Both the position numbers and the translations under genes were made by a program. The notes below the pieces were generated by a model. It did no database searches, had not been told where the DNA came from, and saw only the letters and a program-made list of their open reading frames with translations. Shown here in pieces: positions 48,604 to 56,480 of a DNA stretch of 64,000 bases (its first letter is position 1; the number at the start of each line of letters is the position of its first letter). The stretch spans positions 1,550,001-1,614,000 of the forward strand of contig JADJEF010000020.1 of assembly GCA_016702335.1 (NCBI GenBank), given 5' to 3'. Source of the DNA: Rhodocyclaceae bacterium (GTDB lineage Bacteria > Pseudomonadota > Gammaproteobacteria > Burkholderiales > Rhodocyclaceae).

Positions 48604-49088
48604 ACGACAGCACCCTGATTGAACTTTTGATGTACCAGATCGGCCAGCTTTTTTTGCTGCCCGTGCTCGGCCTCGTCGGCCTGCTCTTTGTCTATGCACT
48701 CTGGGTGCTCGGCCGCTTTGCCGTGCAGGCCTGGCAGCGCCGGCAGGCCAGTGCCGCCGGATTTCCCTTGCGCGCCTACCTGCAGCGCCGCCCGCAGGCC
48801 AGCGCCGACGAGCTCGACCTCTATGCACACAAGCTGCTCGAACCCGAGCGCCTGGCCAGCCGCATCGCGCCCATGCTCGGGCTGGTGGGCACCATGATCC
48901 CCATGGGCCCGGCGCTCAAGTCGCTGGCCGATGGCAATCTTGCCAAAGTGTCAGGGAATCTCACCGTCGCCTTCTCGGCCGTCATCCTCGCCCTGCTCGC
49001 CGCCAGCATCACCTACTGGGTGTCAAACGTGCGCAAGCGCTGGCTGGCCGAAGAGCTGGTGGCGCTGCAACAGGGGGCAGCGGCATGA
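48600..49088 (+). CDS. short MotA/TolQ/ExbB-like protein of the haem operon
   Basis: 162 residues with two or three membrane helices (LFLLPVLGLVGLLFVYALWVL; LTVAFSAVILALLAASITYWV). RIAPMLGLVGTMIPMGPALKSL is the core ExbB-type motif. It is shorter than the ExbB at 39466 and lies next to DUF2149, not ExbD. The same pair follows HmuS in known hmu operons and may form a dedicated ion-driven complex with HmuS. It is coupled by ATGA to both neighbours. Confidence 0.85.
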   Translation: MNDSTLIELLMYQIGQLFLLPVLGLVGLLFVYALWVLGRFAVQAWQRRQASAAGFPLRAYLQRRPQASADELDLYAHKLLEPERLASRIAPMLGLVGTMIPMGPALKSLADGNLAKVSGNLTVAFSAVILALLAASITYWVSNVRKRWLAEELVALQQGAAA

Positions 49089-49399
49089 GCCTGAAAATCC
49101 TGCATGAAGCGGAGAACGACGATCCGATTCTCTCGGTGGTGAACATCATCGACATCTTCCTCGTCATCATCGCCGCGCTGCTCATCACTGTCGCGCAGAA
49201 CCCCATGCTCAATGCCTTCAGCCAACGCGACGTAACGGTAATCACCGACGCCGGCAAACCGACGATGGAAATGATGGTCAAGAAAGGCGAAAAGATCGAA
49301 CGCTACAAATCCCGCGGCCAGATCGGTCAGGGCGAAGGCGCGAAAGCCGGCACCGCGTATCGCATGAAGGACGGAGGGATTGTTTATGTGCCGGAGTGA
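49085..49399 (+). CDS. DUF2149 membrane protein of the haem operon
   Basis: 104 residues. One membrane helix (VVNIIDIFLVIIAALLITVA) carries an Asp in the N-terminal part, like ExbD, followed by a periplasmic domain (NPMLNAFSQRDVTVITDAGKPTMEMMVKKGEKIERYKSR). This matches DUF2149, the HmuV partner in hmu operons, and resembles ExbD in layout. It is the last gene of the five-gene unit; no terminator was seen before the convergent esterase at 49479. Confidence 0.88.
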   Translation: MSLKILHEAENDDPILSVVNIIDIFLVIIAALLITVAQNPMLNAFSQRDVTVITDAGKPTMEMMVKKGEKIERYKSRGQIGQGEGAKAGTAYRMKDGGIVYVPE

Positions 49400-49478
49400 G
49401 GAAGCGCGCCAAGCGCAAAATTCCAGACGATTTCGCCTCTTCCTGCGCGTGACCGGTGCTTTGATGCAGATAGTCAGC

Positions 49479-50420
49479 TCAATGGTGGGCCTTGAGCGCC
49501 CGCTCCAGAAACTGGAAGACTTTTTCAAGATTCTGCGGTGTCTCGAACTGCGGGCCACCATGACCCGCTCCTTCGATGATTTCCAGGCTAACCCTTTCGG
49601 GCCCACCGATGCGACGAATCGCCTCGGCAAACTGGATCGACTGCTGCGTGGGCACCAACGGGTCCTTTGAACCATGTTGAATGAAGAAGGGCGGTGAGTT
49701 CGGGGTCAGATGCGAGGCGGGGTTGGCCGCCTTCACAAGATCCGGAACCTTGTTGATGGCCTGACCAAGGTACCGTGATTCCGGCGAGCCTTGTGCAGAG
49801 TGATCTGGCCGCCCGATTCCCGATGCGGCAAATTGTTCATCCATAGTCAGAAAGTCGATCGGACCAAACCAGTCGATGACCGCCTGCACGCGATCATTTT
49901 CGTCGCGACCCGCCGCACCTGCCCAGGCGGCCAGATTGCCACCCGCCGATCCGCCCCACGTCGCAAAGCGCTTTGTATCCAGCTGATACCGGCCTGCATT
50001 GATCCTTAGAAAGCGAATGGCAGCCTGAACATCATCGGTCGCCGCAGGAAAAATTGCTTCGCCACTCATGCGGTAATTGATCGACACGACCGCATAGCCG
50101 CGCTTGATCCCAGTCAGGGGGGCATTGAGCTGCCCGTCGGCCTTATCCCCCATCATGAAGCCGCCACCATGAATGGCCACAATCACGGGAAAGGGCCCCG
50201 TGCCAGTGTCGGGAAGATAGATATCCAGTTTTTGCGCGGGCGATTGCCGCCCATAGGGCAGATCGATCCACTTTCGTTGCACCTGGCTCGTATCGGCCGC
50301 TTTCGGCATCATCCCTCCGGGTGGCGGCCCCGGCATTTCGGCCAATGCCGTTTGTTGGATGCCGACGCACGCAGCAATCAGAAGAAATACGCTTCGGGAG
50401 GTGGAATCAGATTTTTTCAT
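49479..50420 (-). CDS. exported alpha/beta hydrolase (BD-FAE/esterase type)
   Basis: 313 residues with a signal peptide (SVFLLIAACVGIQQTALA). HGGGFMMGD is the oxyanion-hole motif, GGSAGGNLAAW holds the nucleophile Ser, FFIQHGSKDPLVP the Asp and GAGHGGP the His. The closest recognised group is the carboxylesterase/BD-FAE type acting on short esters. It is convergent with the haem operon and divergent from katG. The substrate is unknown. Confidence 0.88.
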   Translation of the reverse strand: MKKSDSTSRSVFLLIAACVGIQQTALAEMPGPPPGGMMPKAADTSQVQRKWIDLPYGRQSPAQKLDIYLPDTGTGPFPVIVAIHGGGFMMGDKADGQLNAPLTGIKRGYAVVSINYRMSGEAIFPAATDDVQAAIRFLRINAGRYQLDTKRFATWGGSAGGNLAAWAGAAGRDENDRVQAVIDWFGPIDFLTMDEQFAASGIGRPDHSAQGSPESRYLGQAINKVPDLVKAANPASHLTPNSPPFFIQHGSKDPLVPTQQSIQFAEAIRRIGGPERVSLEIIEGAGHGGPQFETPQNLEKVFQFLERALKAHH

Positions 50421-50551
50421 GGGGTCCTTTCGTCTGGCGATGGCGGCTTCAAGATGGCAACACTCTCTCGGTTAAGCCAACTCCGTCAGCCCGCCTCGAG
50501 CGTACATGCGCAATCAGATCAAAGTCAAACAAGACAGGTAGGCGCAGGGCT

Positions 50552-50573
50552 ATTGTCACCTGATGTGGCCACG
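50552..50573 (+). repeat. 22-bp motif, copy A, upstream of katG
   Basis: ATTGTCACCTGAT, GT, GGCCACG. It recurs at 56910-56931 with TC at the two variable bases. It lies 103 bp before the katG start codon. It may be an insertion-sequence end remnant or a shared operator; I cannot decide. Confidence 0.6.
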
Positions 50574-50675
50574 CTATGACGCGTATCGCAAAAATCAATT
50601 GGGCGCTGTGTGCGTGGCTGCCTAGTATCCGGTCAAGCCACAACACGCCGTTCAACCCCTGCCTAGGAGATCCAA

Positions 50676-52868
50676 ATGACTAGCCAAGCTAAATGCCCTT
50701 TCGGCCACGGTGCCCAAGCCCAGGCCGCTGCCGCCACCAACGCCGGTGCGCGCAGCAACCGCGACTGGTGGCCGAACCAGCTCAATCTGGGCATCCTGCA
50801 CCAGCACGCCCCGGCCTCAAATCCGATGGACGACGGGTTTGATTATGCCGAGGCGTTCAAGACGCTCGACTACGCCGCGCTGAAGGCCGACCTCACCGCG
50901 CTGATGACCGATTCGCAAGATTGGTGGCCGGCCGACTGGGGCCATTACGGCGGCTTGTTTATCCGCATGGCCTGGCACAGCGCCGGCACCTACCGCACGG
51001 CGGACGGTCGTGGCGGCGCGGGCACCGGCAATCAGCGCTTCGCCCCCGTAAACAGCTGGCCCGATAACGGCAACCTCGACAAGGCGCGCCGCCTGCTCTG
51101 GCCGCTCAAACAAAAATACGGCAACGCCATTTCGTGGGCCGACCTGATGATTCTCGCGGGCAACGTGGCGCTCGAATCGATGGGCTTCAAGACCTTCGGC
51201 TTTGCCGGTGGTCGCGCTGACATCTGGCAACCGGAAGAGGACATCTATTGGGGCAATGAAAAGTCCTGGCTTGGTGACAACCGTTACAGCGGCGAGCGCC
51301 AGCTGGAGAACCCGCTGGCCGCCGTGCAAATGGGCCTGATCTACGTGAACCCGGAAGGCCCGAATGGCTCGCCCGACCCGGTCGCCTCGGGCCGCGATGT
51401 GCGTGAGACCTTTGCCCGCATGGCCATGAACGACGAAGAAACGGTGGCCTTGGTCGCTGGTGGGCATACCTTCGGCAAGGCGCATGGTGCCGGTGACCCG
51501 ACGCTGGTCGGACCCGAGCCGGAAGCCGCGCCCATCGAGGCGCAGGGAATGGGCTGGATCAACCAGCTCGGTAGCGGCAAGGGCGTCGACACCACCACCA
51601 GTGGCATTGAAGGGGCCTGGAAGCCAAACCCGACGCAATGGGACAACGGTTACTTCGACATGCTCTTCGGTTACGAGTGGTCGCTGGTCAAAAGCCCCGC
51701 CGGTGCCTGGCAGTGGCAGGCCGCCGACGTGCGCGAGGAACACATGATTCCCGACGCCCACGATCCGGCAAAGAAGCACCGACCGATGATGACCACCGCC
51801 GATCTTTCATTGCGCTTCGACCCTGCCTACGAAAAAATTTCGCGCCGTTTCCACAAAGACCCGCAGGCCTTCGCCGATGCCTTCGCCCGCGCCTGGTTCA
51901 AGCTCACGCACCGCGACCTCGGGCCGAAGGCACGCTATCTCGGCCCGGAAGTGCCGAGCGAAACCTTGCTCTGGCAAGACCCGCTGCCGGCCGTTGATCA
52001 TGCCCTGATCGACGCCAGCGATACGACCGCACTCAAGGCACAGGTGCTGGCGTCCGGCCTGTCGGTCACGGCGCTGGTCGAAACCGCGTGGGCCTCGGCC
52101 GCTACCTTCCGTGGTTCCGACAAGCGTGGCGGTGCCAACGGCGCACGCATTCGTCTCGCGCCGCAGAAGGACTGGGCCGCCAACAAACCGGCTCAACTGG
52201 CCAAGGTGCTGGGCGTGCTGGAGGGTATTCAGGAAGCGTTCAACGTCCGAGCGACTGGCGGCAAGAAAGTCTCGCTCGCCGATCTGATCGTGCTCGCCGG
52301 CAGCGCCGCCGTCGAAGCCGCCGCCAAAGCCGCCGGTCAAGCCATCGAGGTGCCTTTTACGCCCGGCCGCGTCGACGCCACGCAGGCGCAGACCGATGTC
52401 GCCTCGTTCGCGGTCCTTGAGCCGCAGGCGGACGGCTTCCGCAATTACCAGCAACAGACCTTTGCGGTAGCCGCCGAGGCCCTGTTGGTGGACAAGGCGC
52501 AGTTGCTCACCCTCAGCGCTCCCGAGCTGACGGTGCTGGTCGGGGGCCTGCGCGGCCTGGGCGTAAGCCACGGCGCTCACGGGGTATTCACCGACCGTGT
52601 CGGCACGCTGAGCAACGACTTCTTCGTCAATGTGCTCGACATCGCGACAGTCTGGGTGCCGACCGCCAGCGATGCGCAGGTCTTCGAAGGCCGCGACCGC
52701 AAAGCAGGAACGGTGAAATGGACAGGGACACGCGTCGACCTGGTGTTCGGTTCCAACTCGCAGCTGCGCGCACTGGCTGAGGTTTATGCCCAGAGCGATG
52801 CGCAAGGCAAGTTCGTGCGTGACTTCGTGACTGCCTGGACCAAGGTAATGAACCTCGACCTATGCTGA
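50676..52868 (+). CDS. katG: bifunctional catalase-peroxidase
   Basis: 730 residues, full length. The distal haem pocket is GLFIRMAWHSAGTY (Arg97, Trp100, His101). The proximal side is VALVAGGHTFGKAHGAG. The MGLIYVNPEGPNG segment holds the Tyr of the Trp-Tyr-Met cross-link that gives catalase activity. The second, inactive domain is present (LVETAWASAATFRGSDKRGGANGARIRL). KatG removes peroxide and is usually under OxyR or Fur control; I did not find a convincing site upstream. A hairpin follows the stop codon. Confidence 0.97.
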   Translation: MTSQAKCPFGHGAQAQAAAATNAGARSNRDWWPNQLNLGILHQHAPASNPMDDGFDYAEAFKTLDYAALKADLTALMTDSQDWWPADWGHYGGLFIRMAWHSAGTYRTADGRGGAGTGNQRFAPVNSWPDNGNLDKARRLLWPLKQKYGNAISWADLMILAGNVALESMGFKTFGFAGGRADIWQPEEDIYWGNEKSWLGDNRYSGERQLENPLAAVQMGLIYVNPEGPNGSPDPVASGRDVRETFARMAMNDEETVALVAGGHTFGKAHGAGDPTLVGPEPEAAPIEAQGMGWINQLGSGKGVDTTTSGIEGAWKPNPTQWDNGYFDMLFGYEWSLVKSPAGAWQWQAADVREEHMIPDAHDPAKKHRPMMTTADLSLRFDPAYEKISRRFHKDPQAFADAFARAWFKLTHRDLGPKARYLGPEVPSETLLWQDPLPAVDHALIDASDTTALKAQVLASGLSVTALVETAWASAATFRGSDKRGGANGARIRLAPQKDWAANKPAQLAKVLGVLEGIQEAFNVRATGGKKVSLADLIVLAGSAAVEAAAKAAGQAIEVPFTPGRVDATQAQTDVASFAVLEPQADGFRNYQQQTFAVAAEALLVDKAQLLTLSAPELTVLVGGLRGLGVSHGAHGVFTDRVGTLSNDFFVNVLDIATVWVPTASDAQVFEGRDRKAGTVKWTGTRVDLVFGSNSQLRALAEVYAQSDAQGKFVRDFVTAWTKVMNLDLC

Positions 52869-52880
52869 GTGTGCCCTGAG

Positions 52881-52913
52881 CCGCTGGCCGCCATAACGCC
52901 TGGCGGCTAGCGG
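52881..52913. terminator. strong hairpin after katG
   Basis: CCGCTGGCCGCCA (52881-52893) pairs with TGGCGGCTAGCGG (52901-52913) with one mismatch, around TAACGCC. No T-run follows, so it may stop transcription with help or stabilise the mRNA 3' end. Confidence 0.55.
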
Positions 52914-52951
52914 TATAGCTCATGAAAACACGGTCGCCGTGCATGGCAAAG

Positions 52952-52978
52952 CGCCGTGTCGCCAGCGCCGACTTGCGG
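52952..52978 (+). repeat. dispersed repeat, copy 13 (intergenic)
   Basis: CGCCGT, GTCG, CCAGCGCCGACTTG, CGG. It lies 83 bp after katG and 12 bp past the stop of the convergent permease gene. Confidence 0.9.
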
Positions 52979-52990
52979 AAAAGAGGGGCT

Positions 52991-54031
52991 TCAGTCTGTT
53001 GTCGCCCGGGTCGAAATATCCGCCAGCGTCAGCCCGATTGCGAGGATGACCGGTCCGAGGAAAATGCCGACAAAGCCGAAGGAAAGGACTCCGCCGAACA
53101 CGCCCAGCGCGATAAGCAGGATCGGCAGGCTTGCCGTGCGGCTGATAAGTATCGGCTTGACAAAGTTGTCGACGCTGCTGATGACGGTCAAGCCGTAGAC
53201 AAGCATGAAAATCGCCCAGCCGGTTTGGCCCTGGTCAAAGAGCCACCAGGCCGCGCCACCCCAGATCAGCGGCGGGCCCACCGGTATCATCGACAGGAAG
53301 AAGGTCGCAGCGGCGAGCAGCAGGGCGGCCGGAACGCCGGCAATCAGGAAGCCAAGCAGAGCAACGACACCTTGTGCGGCGGCGGTGCCGACGATGCCGA
53401 TCACTACTCCCATGATGGTCGATTGCGTCAGCTGCAGCATGCGTGTGCCAAGGTCGCCACCGATCCGGTTGGCCATGCGCGCAAGCCGCTCGGATAAAAC
53501 GCGGCCATCGCGATAGAAAAAGAAGGTGATGAACACCACCAGTGTCAGTTCCAGCAGGCCCTGGCCGATGAGTCCGGTGGCGGCGAGCAGGAGGCGGCGC
53601 GTTGGTTCGAACAACTGCTTGCCGAGGTTGGCGAGTTCGGTCTGACTGCTGGCAAGTTTGCGCCAGTAGGCGTCGAGGTGCTCGCCGACGACGGGCAGAC
53701 TGGCCAGCCAGGCCGGCGGTGCATGATCGGTGGATTCGAACCAGGGCCGCAGCAAGATAATCAACTGCCCGACGCCGTCGGCGATGGTGGCGGCGAGGTA
53801 GGTCATCGGCACCAGTACGGCGAGCGCCAGAATCAGGGTGGACAGCAGGGCGGCAAGGGTAGTGCGGCCCTTGAGCCGCGTTTCAAGCCAGGCAAACAGC
53901 GGCCAGGTGCTCAGGCACAGAATCGCCGCAAACAACAAGGCGGCAACGAAGGGGGCGAGCACCCAGAACACGCCGATGACCAGCAGGACAACCACCGTCA
54001 GACGCGCATTGCGGAGACTACTTTCGATCAT
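52991..54031 (-). CDS. AI-2E transporter/PerM-family membrane protein
   Basis: 346 residues with about eight membrane helices. The family shape is clear: two N-terminal helices (LTVVVLLVIGVFWVLAPFVAALLFAAILCL), a soluble middle with VVGEHLDAYWRKLA, and the C-terminal FFFYRDGR, FFLSMIPVGPPLIWGG and SVDNFVKPILIS motifs. AI-2E/PerM proteins include AI-2 exporters and Na+/H+ antiporters; the substrate is not resolved. The ATG at 54031 is chosen since longer versions add a non-hydrophobic leader. It is convergent with katG. Confidence 0.88.
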   Translation of the reverse strand: MIESSLRNARLTVVVLLVIGVFWVLAPFVAALLFAAILCLSTWPLFAWLETRLKGRTTLAALLSTLILALAVLVPMTYLAATIADGVGQLIILLRPWFESTDHAPPAWLASLPVVGEHLDAYWRKLASSQTELANLGKQLFEPTRRLLLAATGLIGQGLLELTLVVFITFFFYRDGRVLSERLARMANRIGGDLGTRMLQLTQSTIMGVVIGIVGTAAAQGVVALLGFLIAGVPAALLLAAATFFLSMIPVGPPLIWGGAAWWLFDQGQTGWAIFMLVYGLTVISSVDNFVKPILISRTASLPILLIALGVFGGVLSFGFVGIFLGPVILAIGLTLADISTRATTD

Positions 54032-54140
54032 GGTTGCCCCCGAGAGGTGGATTCCGGCCACGGCACTCGGCCGAATTGGACGCCGCGAATTTGCGGCTGT
54101 AAGGGTGCCGATTGTACATAGCCCAGCGACATCAGCCAGG

Positions 54141-54166
54141 GCATCCCAAGTCGGCATCCCAAGTCG
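54141..54166. repeat. 13-bp tandem duplication upstream of the AI-2E-type gene
   Basis: GCATCCCAAGTCG is present twice in a row. On the opposite strand it reads GCCGACTTGGG, which matches the 3' end of the dispersed repeat, so it may be a truncated copy. Confidence 0.7.
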
Positions 54167-54219
54167 ATCAAGACGCTCAGTTGCGTGGCGTCGCCATGCC
54201 ACACAGGCCTCATCCTCAG

Positions 54220-54225
54220 TAGACT
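54220..54225 (+). promoter_or_regulatory. TAGACT box just before the SRAP start codon
   Basis: TAGACT, GCGCGC, then ATG at 54232. The same string precedes the DUF2946 gene at 23074, about 31 kb away. This suggests a leaderless promoter class. Confidence 0.35.
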
Positions 54226-54231
54226 GCGCGC

Positions 54232-54912
54232 ATGTGCACGCGCTATATCCCGCCTGAGGTAGCCGAGATAGAACGGCTGTGGCATATCGGCCACCACAAC
54301 CCGCCGGCCTGGCCGAGGGAACTGTTTCCTCGCGCCCACGGCCCCTTCATACGGGCCGAGCACGCCGACAGCACACGCCAACTGGTCGTCGGGCAGTGGG
54401 GGCTTGTGCCCTGGTTTGCCCAGACGCCCAAGCTGAGCTACGCGACCAATAACGCACGCTTTGAAGCGATCACGAGCAAGGCGTCCTACAAGCAGCCGTG
54501 GCTGCGTGGCCAACGCTGCATCATCCCGGCGCTGTCGTTCGATGAGCCCTGCTGGGAAACGGGAAAGAATGTCTGGTGGCGCTTTCGGCGTGCCGACGAC
54601 ACCCCCTGGGGTTTGGCGGGCCTGTGGAACACCTGGGTCGACACGGCGACCGGCGAACGGGTCGAGAGCTATACCATGCTGACCATCAATGCCGACGATC
54701 ACCCCGTGATGTCGCGCATGCATAAGCCTGATCCAACGCTGCCGCCCGATCAGCAGGACAAGCGCAGCGTCGTCGCGATTGAACACGCCGATGTAGATAC
54801 CTGGCTGCGTGGTTCGCTTGATGAAGCGGCAGACCTCATGCACGCACCCGCTGTCGAGCGCCTTGCACTGTGCAACGACCTTCAACCTGCACGCCCCGTA
54901 TCGCTAAGGTGA
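54232..54912 (+). CDS. SRAP-domain (YedK/HMCES-like) protein
   Basis: 226 residues. Met-Cys at the start gives the catalytic Cys2 after Met removal. NNARFEA and CIIPALSFDEPCWETG correspond to the DNA-binding and active-site regions. SRAP proteins shield abasic sites in single-stranded DNA by forming a thiazolidine cross-link with Cys2. The usual G-F-Y-E-W is here S-F-D-E-P, and the usual H-D-R-M-P is S-R-M-H-K-P, so this is a diverged member. The start codon directly follows a TAGACT box. It is followed by a DUF423 gene 7 bp downstream. Confidence 0.85.
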   Translation: MCTRYIPPEVAEIERLWHIGHHNPPAWPRELFPRAHGPFIRAEHADSTRQLVVGQWGLVPWFAQTPKLSYATNNARFEAITSKASYKQPWLRGQRCIIPALSFDEPCWETGKNVWWRFRRADDTPWGLAGLWNTWVDTATGERVESYTMLTINADDHPVMSRMHKPDPTLPPDQQDKRSVVAIEHADVDTWLRGSLDEAADLMHAPAVERLALCNDLQPARPVSLR

Positions 54913-54919
54913 CACCGAC

Positions 54920-55324
54920 ATGAATTCACCCCTGCCTGCCCGCCTGTTTATCGCCCTCGGTGCGCTTGCGGCGGCCTTCGCCGTGGGATTGGGTGCGGCA
55001 GCGGTGCACGTGCCGGCGGTGATGGCGGCGGCCGCAACGCCGGGCTTTGTCAGCGCGCTGCAGTTGCACCAGTTTCACGCCCTCGGCTTGATGATCACGG
55101 GGCTTGCCGCCTTGCACTGGACCAATTCGCGTTGGCTGCTTCTGGCCGGGGTGCTGATGCTCTATGGGCTGCTTGCCTTCAGTGGCAATCTTTACCTGCG
55201 TACGCTGGCCGGTATCGACACCTTCCGCGCACTGGTGCCCTCGGGGGGCGGGGCATGGATGCTGGGCTGGCTGGCGCTGGCCGTGGGTGTAGCGCGCGGG
55301 CGCGTCGAAAGGATAGTTCCTTAG
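54920..55324 (+). CDS. DUF423-type small membrane protein
   Basis: 134 residues with four membrane helices. HQFHALGLMITGLAAL and SGNLYLRTLAGIDTFRALVPSGGGAWMLGWLALA match the DUF423 pattern (HAlGL, then sG-LY, then GG-a-l-GW). The function is unknown. It lies 7 bp after the SRAP gene. A perfect 11-bp hairpin follows its stop and serves as a bidirectional terminator. Confidence 0.82.
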   Translation: MNSPLPARLFIALGALAAAFAVGLGAAAVHVPAVMAAAATPGFVSALQLHQFHALGLMITGLAALHWTNSRWLLLAGVLMLYGLLAFSGNLYLRTLAGIDTFRALVPSGGGAWMLGWLALAVGVARGRVERIVP

Positions 55325-55393
55325 GAGCAATTCGTTTGCCCCGCCACGGAGAGTGCCGCCATGGTGATGGGGTATCTGATCGTCGGGAAAAAT

Positions 55394-55424
55394 CACGCAG
55401 AGGGAAACTAACGCCCTCTGCGTG
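55394..55424. terminator. bidirectional terminator between DUF423 and DUF2892 genes
   Basis: CACGCAGAGGG (55394-55404) and CCCTCTGCGTG (55414-55424) are perfect inverted copies around nine bases. The genes on either side are convergent. Confidence 0.75.
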
Positions 55425-55442
55425 TTGTTGCGCAGTCGCCGA

Positions 55443-55637
55443 CTACTTGTCGGTTTTCATCGGGCAAGTGTTGAAGCCGAGCAACGAATAGGCGGGACAC
55501 GCGCCCAGCGCACCGGTCGCCAGCGGCACAAGGCCGATCCACGCCCACACCGGCCCGCCCATCAAGGCCCAGGCGACCAGCGCCAAGCCCGCGACAACAC
55601 GCAACACGCGATCGATACTACCCACATTTGCTTTCAT
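55443..55637 (-). CDS. DUF2892 (YgaP-like) inner-membrane protein
   Basis: 64 residues. ANVGSIDRVLRVVAGLALVAW and GACPAYSLLGFNTCPM are the DUF2892 hallmarks: two membrane helices and a C-terminal CPxYxLLGxxTC. The domain occurs alone or fused to rhodanese in YgaP and is common in sulphur-handling or redox contexts. The upstream gene is a Crp/Fnr regulator and a palindrome (55701-55714) lies between them, so it is probably under that regulator's control. Confidence 0.88.
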   Translation of the reverse strand: MKANVGSIDRVLRVVAGLALVAWALMGGPVWAWIGLVPLATGALGACPAYSLLGFNTCPMKTDK

Positions 55638-55700
55638 GATTGACTCCTGTCATGGTTATTCATCGTGCAAGCATTGGAGCACAGTGGATTCGCGTTCTCA

Positions 55701-55714
55701 GTGACTTTGGTCAC
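55701..55714. promoter_or_regulatory. Crp/Fnr-type palindrome upstream of the DUF2892 gene
   Basis: GTGACTTTGGTCAC is a perfect palindrome with a four-base spacer, written as GTGA, six bases, TCAC. It fits a Crp/Fnr-family site and lies between a Crp/Fnr gene and the DUF2892 gene. Confidence 0.55.
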
Positions 55715-55720
55715 ATAGCC

Positions 55721-56365
55721 TTATGTAGCGATGCGGCGCAAGCCTGCCGCGTCAAGGATCTCGATCCGCTCGCGCCCCAGGCGCACCAGCCCCTGCTCGG
55801 CAAAGCCCTTGAGCAGACGGCTGACGATCTCGCGCACGCTGCCCAGTTCATCGGCAAGCTGCTGATGGGTGGTGTGAAGCTGTGCGCCATGGCCAAGCAG
55901 CACAGCCGCTAGCCGCTGGTCGAGCCGGCGAAAGGCCACTTCCTCCACCACCTGCATCAACTCACTCATGCGTTCGGCAAAAAGATTGAAGACGAAATCG
56001 CGAAACGGCGGGTGTTCAAGCAAGGCAGTGAAGGCCGTCTTGGGCAGGAAGATCATGACGGTGTCTGCTTCGGCAATCCCGCAGGCACGATAATCAACCT
56101 GACCCAGCAGACAGCTCGAGGTCATGATGCAGCTCTCGCCGGGCACCACGCGGTACAGCGGCAGTTCGCGCCCGTTGGCGGCACGCTTGATCACGCGAAT
56201 GGCCCCGCTGAGCAGGAAGGGAAAGCCGGCGCACGGCTGCTGCTCGTCAAAGACTACCGTCCCGGCGGGCACGCTCATTTCACGGGCCTGCGCCAGCAAG
56301 CGGTCGCGCGCCGCGTCGGGCAGGACCGCAAGCGCGGGGTAGAGGGAGGCCAGTGCAGCGTTCAT
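55721..56365 (-). CDS. Crp/Fnr family transcriptional regulator
   Basis: 214 residues. The N-terminal cyclic-nucleotide-binding fold is indicated by VPAGTVVFDEQQPCAGFPFLLSGAIRV and LYRVVPGESCIMTSS. The C-terminal winged helix has TTHQQLADELGSVREIVSRLLKGFAEQGLV, with the E-x-x-S-R pattern. Cys residues (QPCAGF, ESCIMTSSCLLG, YRACG) could bind an Fe-S cluster or sense redox, but the canonical FNR arrangement is not seen. It lies 83 bp upstream of the DUF2892 gene with a palindrome between, a pairing that suggests it controls that gene. Confidence 0.9.
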   Translation of the reverse strand: MNAALASLYPALAVLPDAARDRLLAQAREMSVPAGTVVFDEQQPCAGFPFLLSGAIRVIKRAANGRELPLYRVVPGESCIMTSSCLLGQVDYRACGIAEADTVMIFLPKTAFTALLEHPPFRDFVFNLFAERMSELMQVVEEVAFRRLDQRLAAVLLGHGAQLHTTHQQLADELGSVREIVSRLLKGFAEQGLVRLGRERIEILDAAGLRRIAT

Positions 56366-56450
56366 CGTAACGCCATTTTGCCGCAGGCCCTTGCCATCAG
56401 GGGGTTGCGCGCGCTACATCCTTGGCATGCGCAGGCTCGCAAGCAAGCCT

Positions 56451-56480
56451 GCGGCGTCAACCGGCGTCAACCGGCGTCAA
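56451..56480. repeat. 10-bp tandem repeat at the end of the hemerythrin gene
   Basis: GCGGCGTCAA, CCGGCGTCAA, CCGGCGTCAA follow each other directly. The stop codon of the hemerythrin gene lies inside the array, so slippage would change only the last residues or the 3' end. Confidence 0.8.

Noticed and set aside
48781..48813. CGCCGCCCGCAGGCCAGCGCCGACG as a further repeat copy in the ExbB-like gene
   Set aside because: It shares only CCAGCGCCGAC and lacks the invariant CGCCGT and CTT; the encoded QASADELD is a plausible native sequence.
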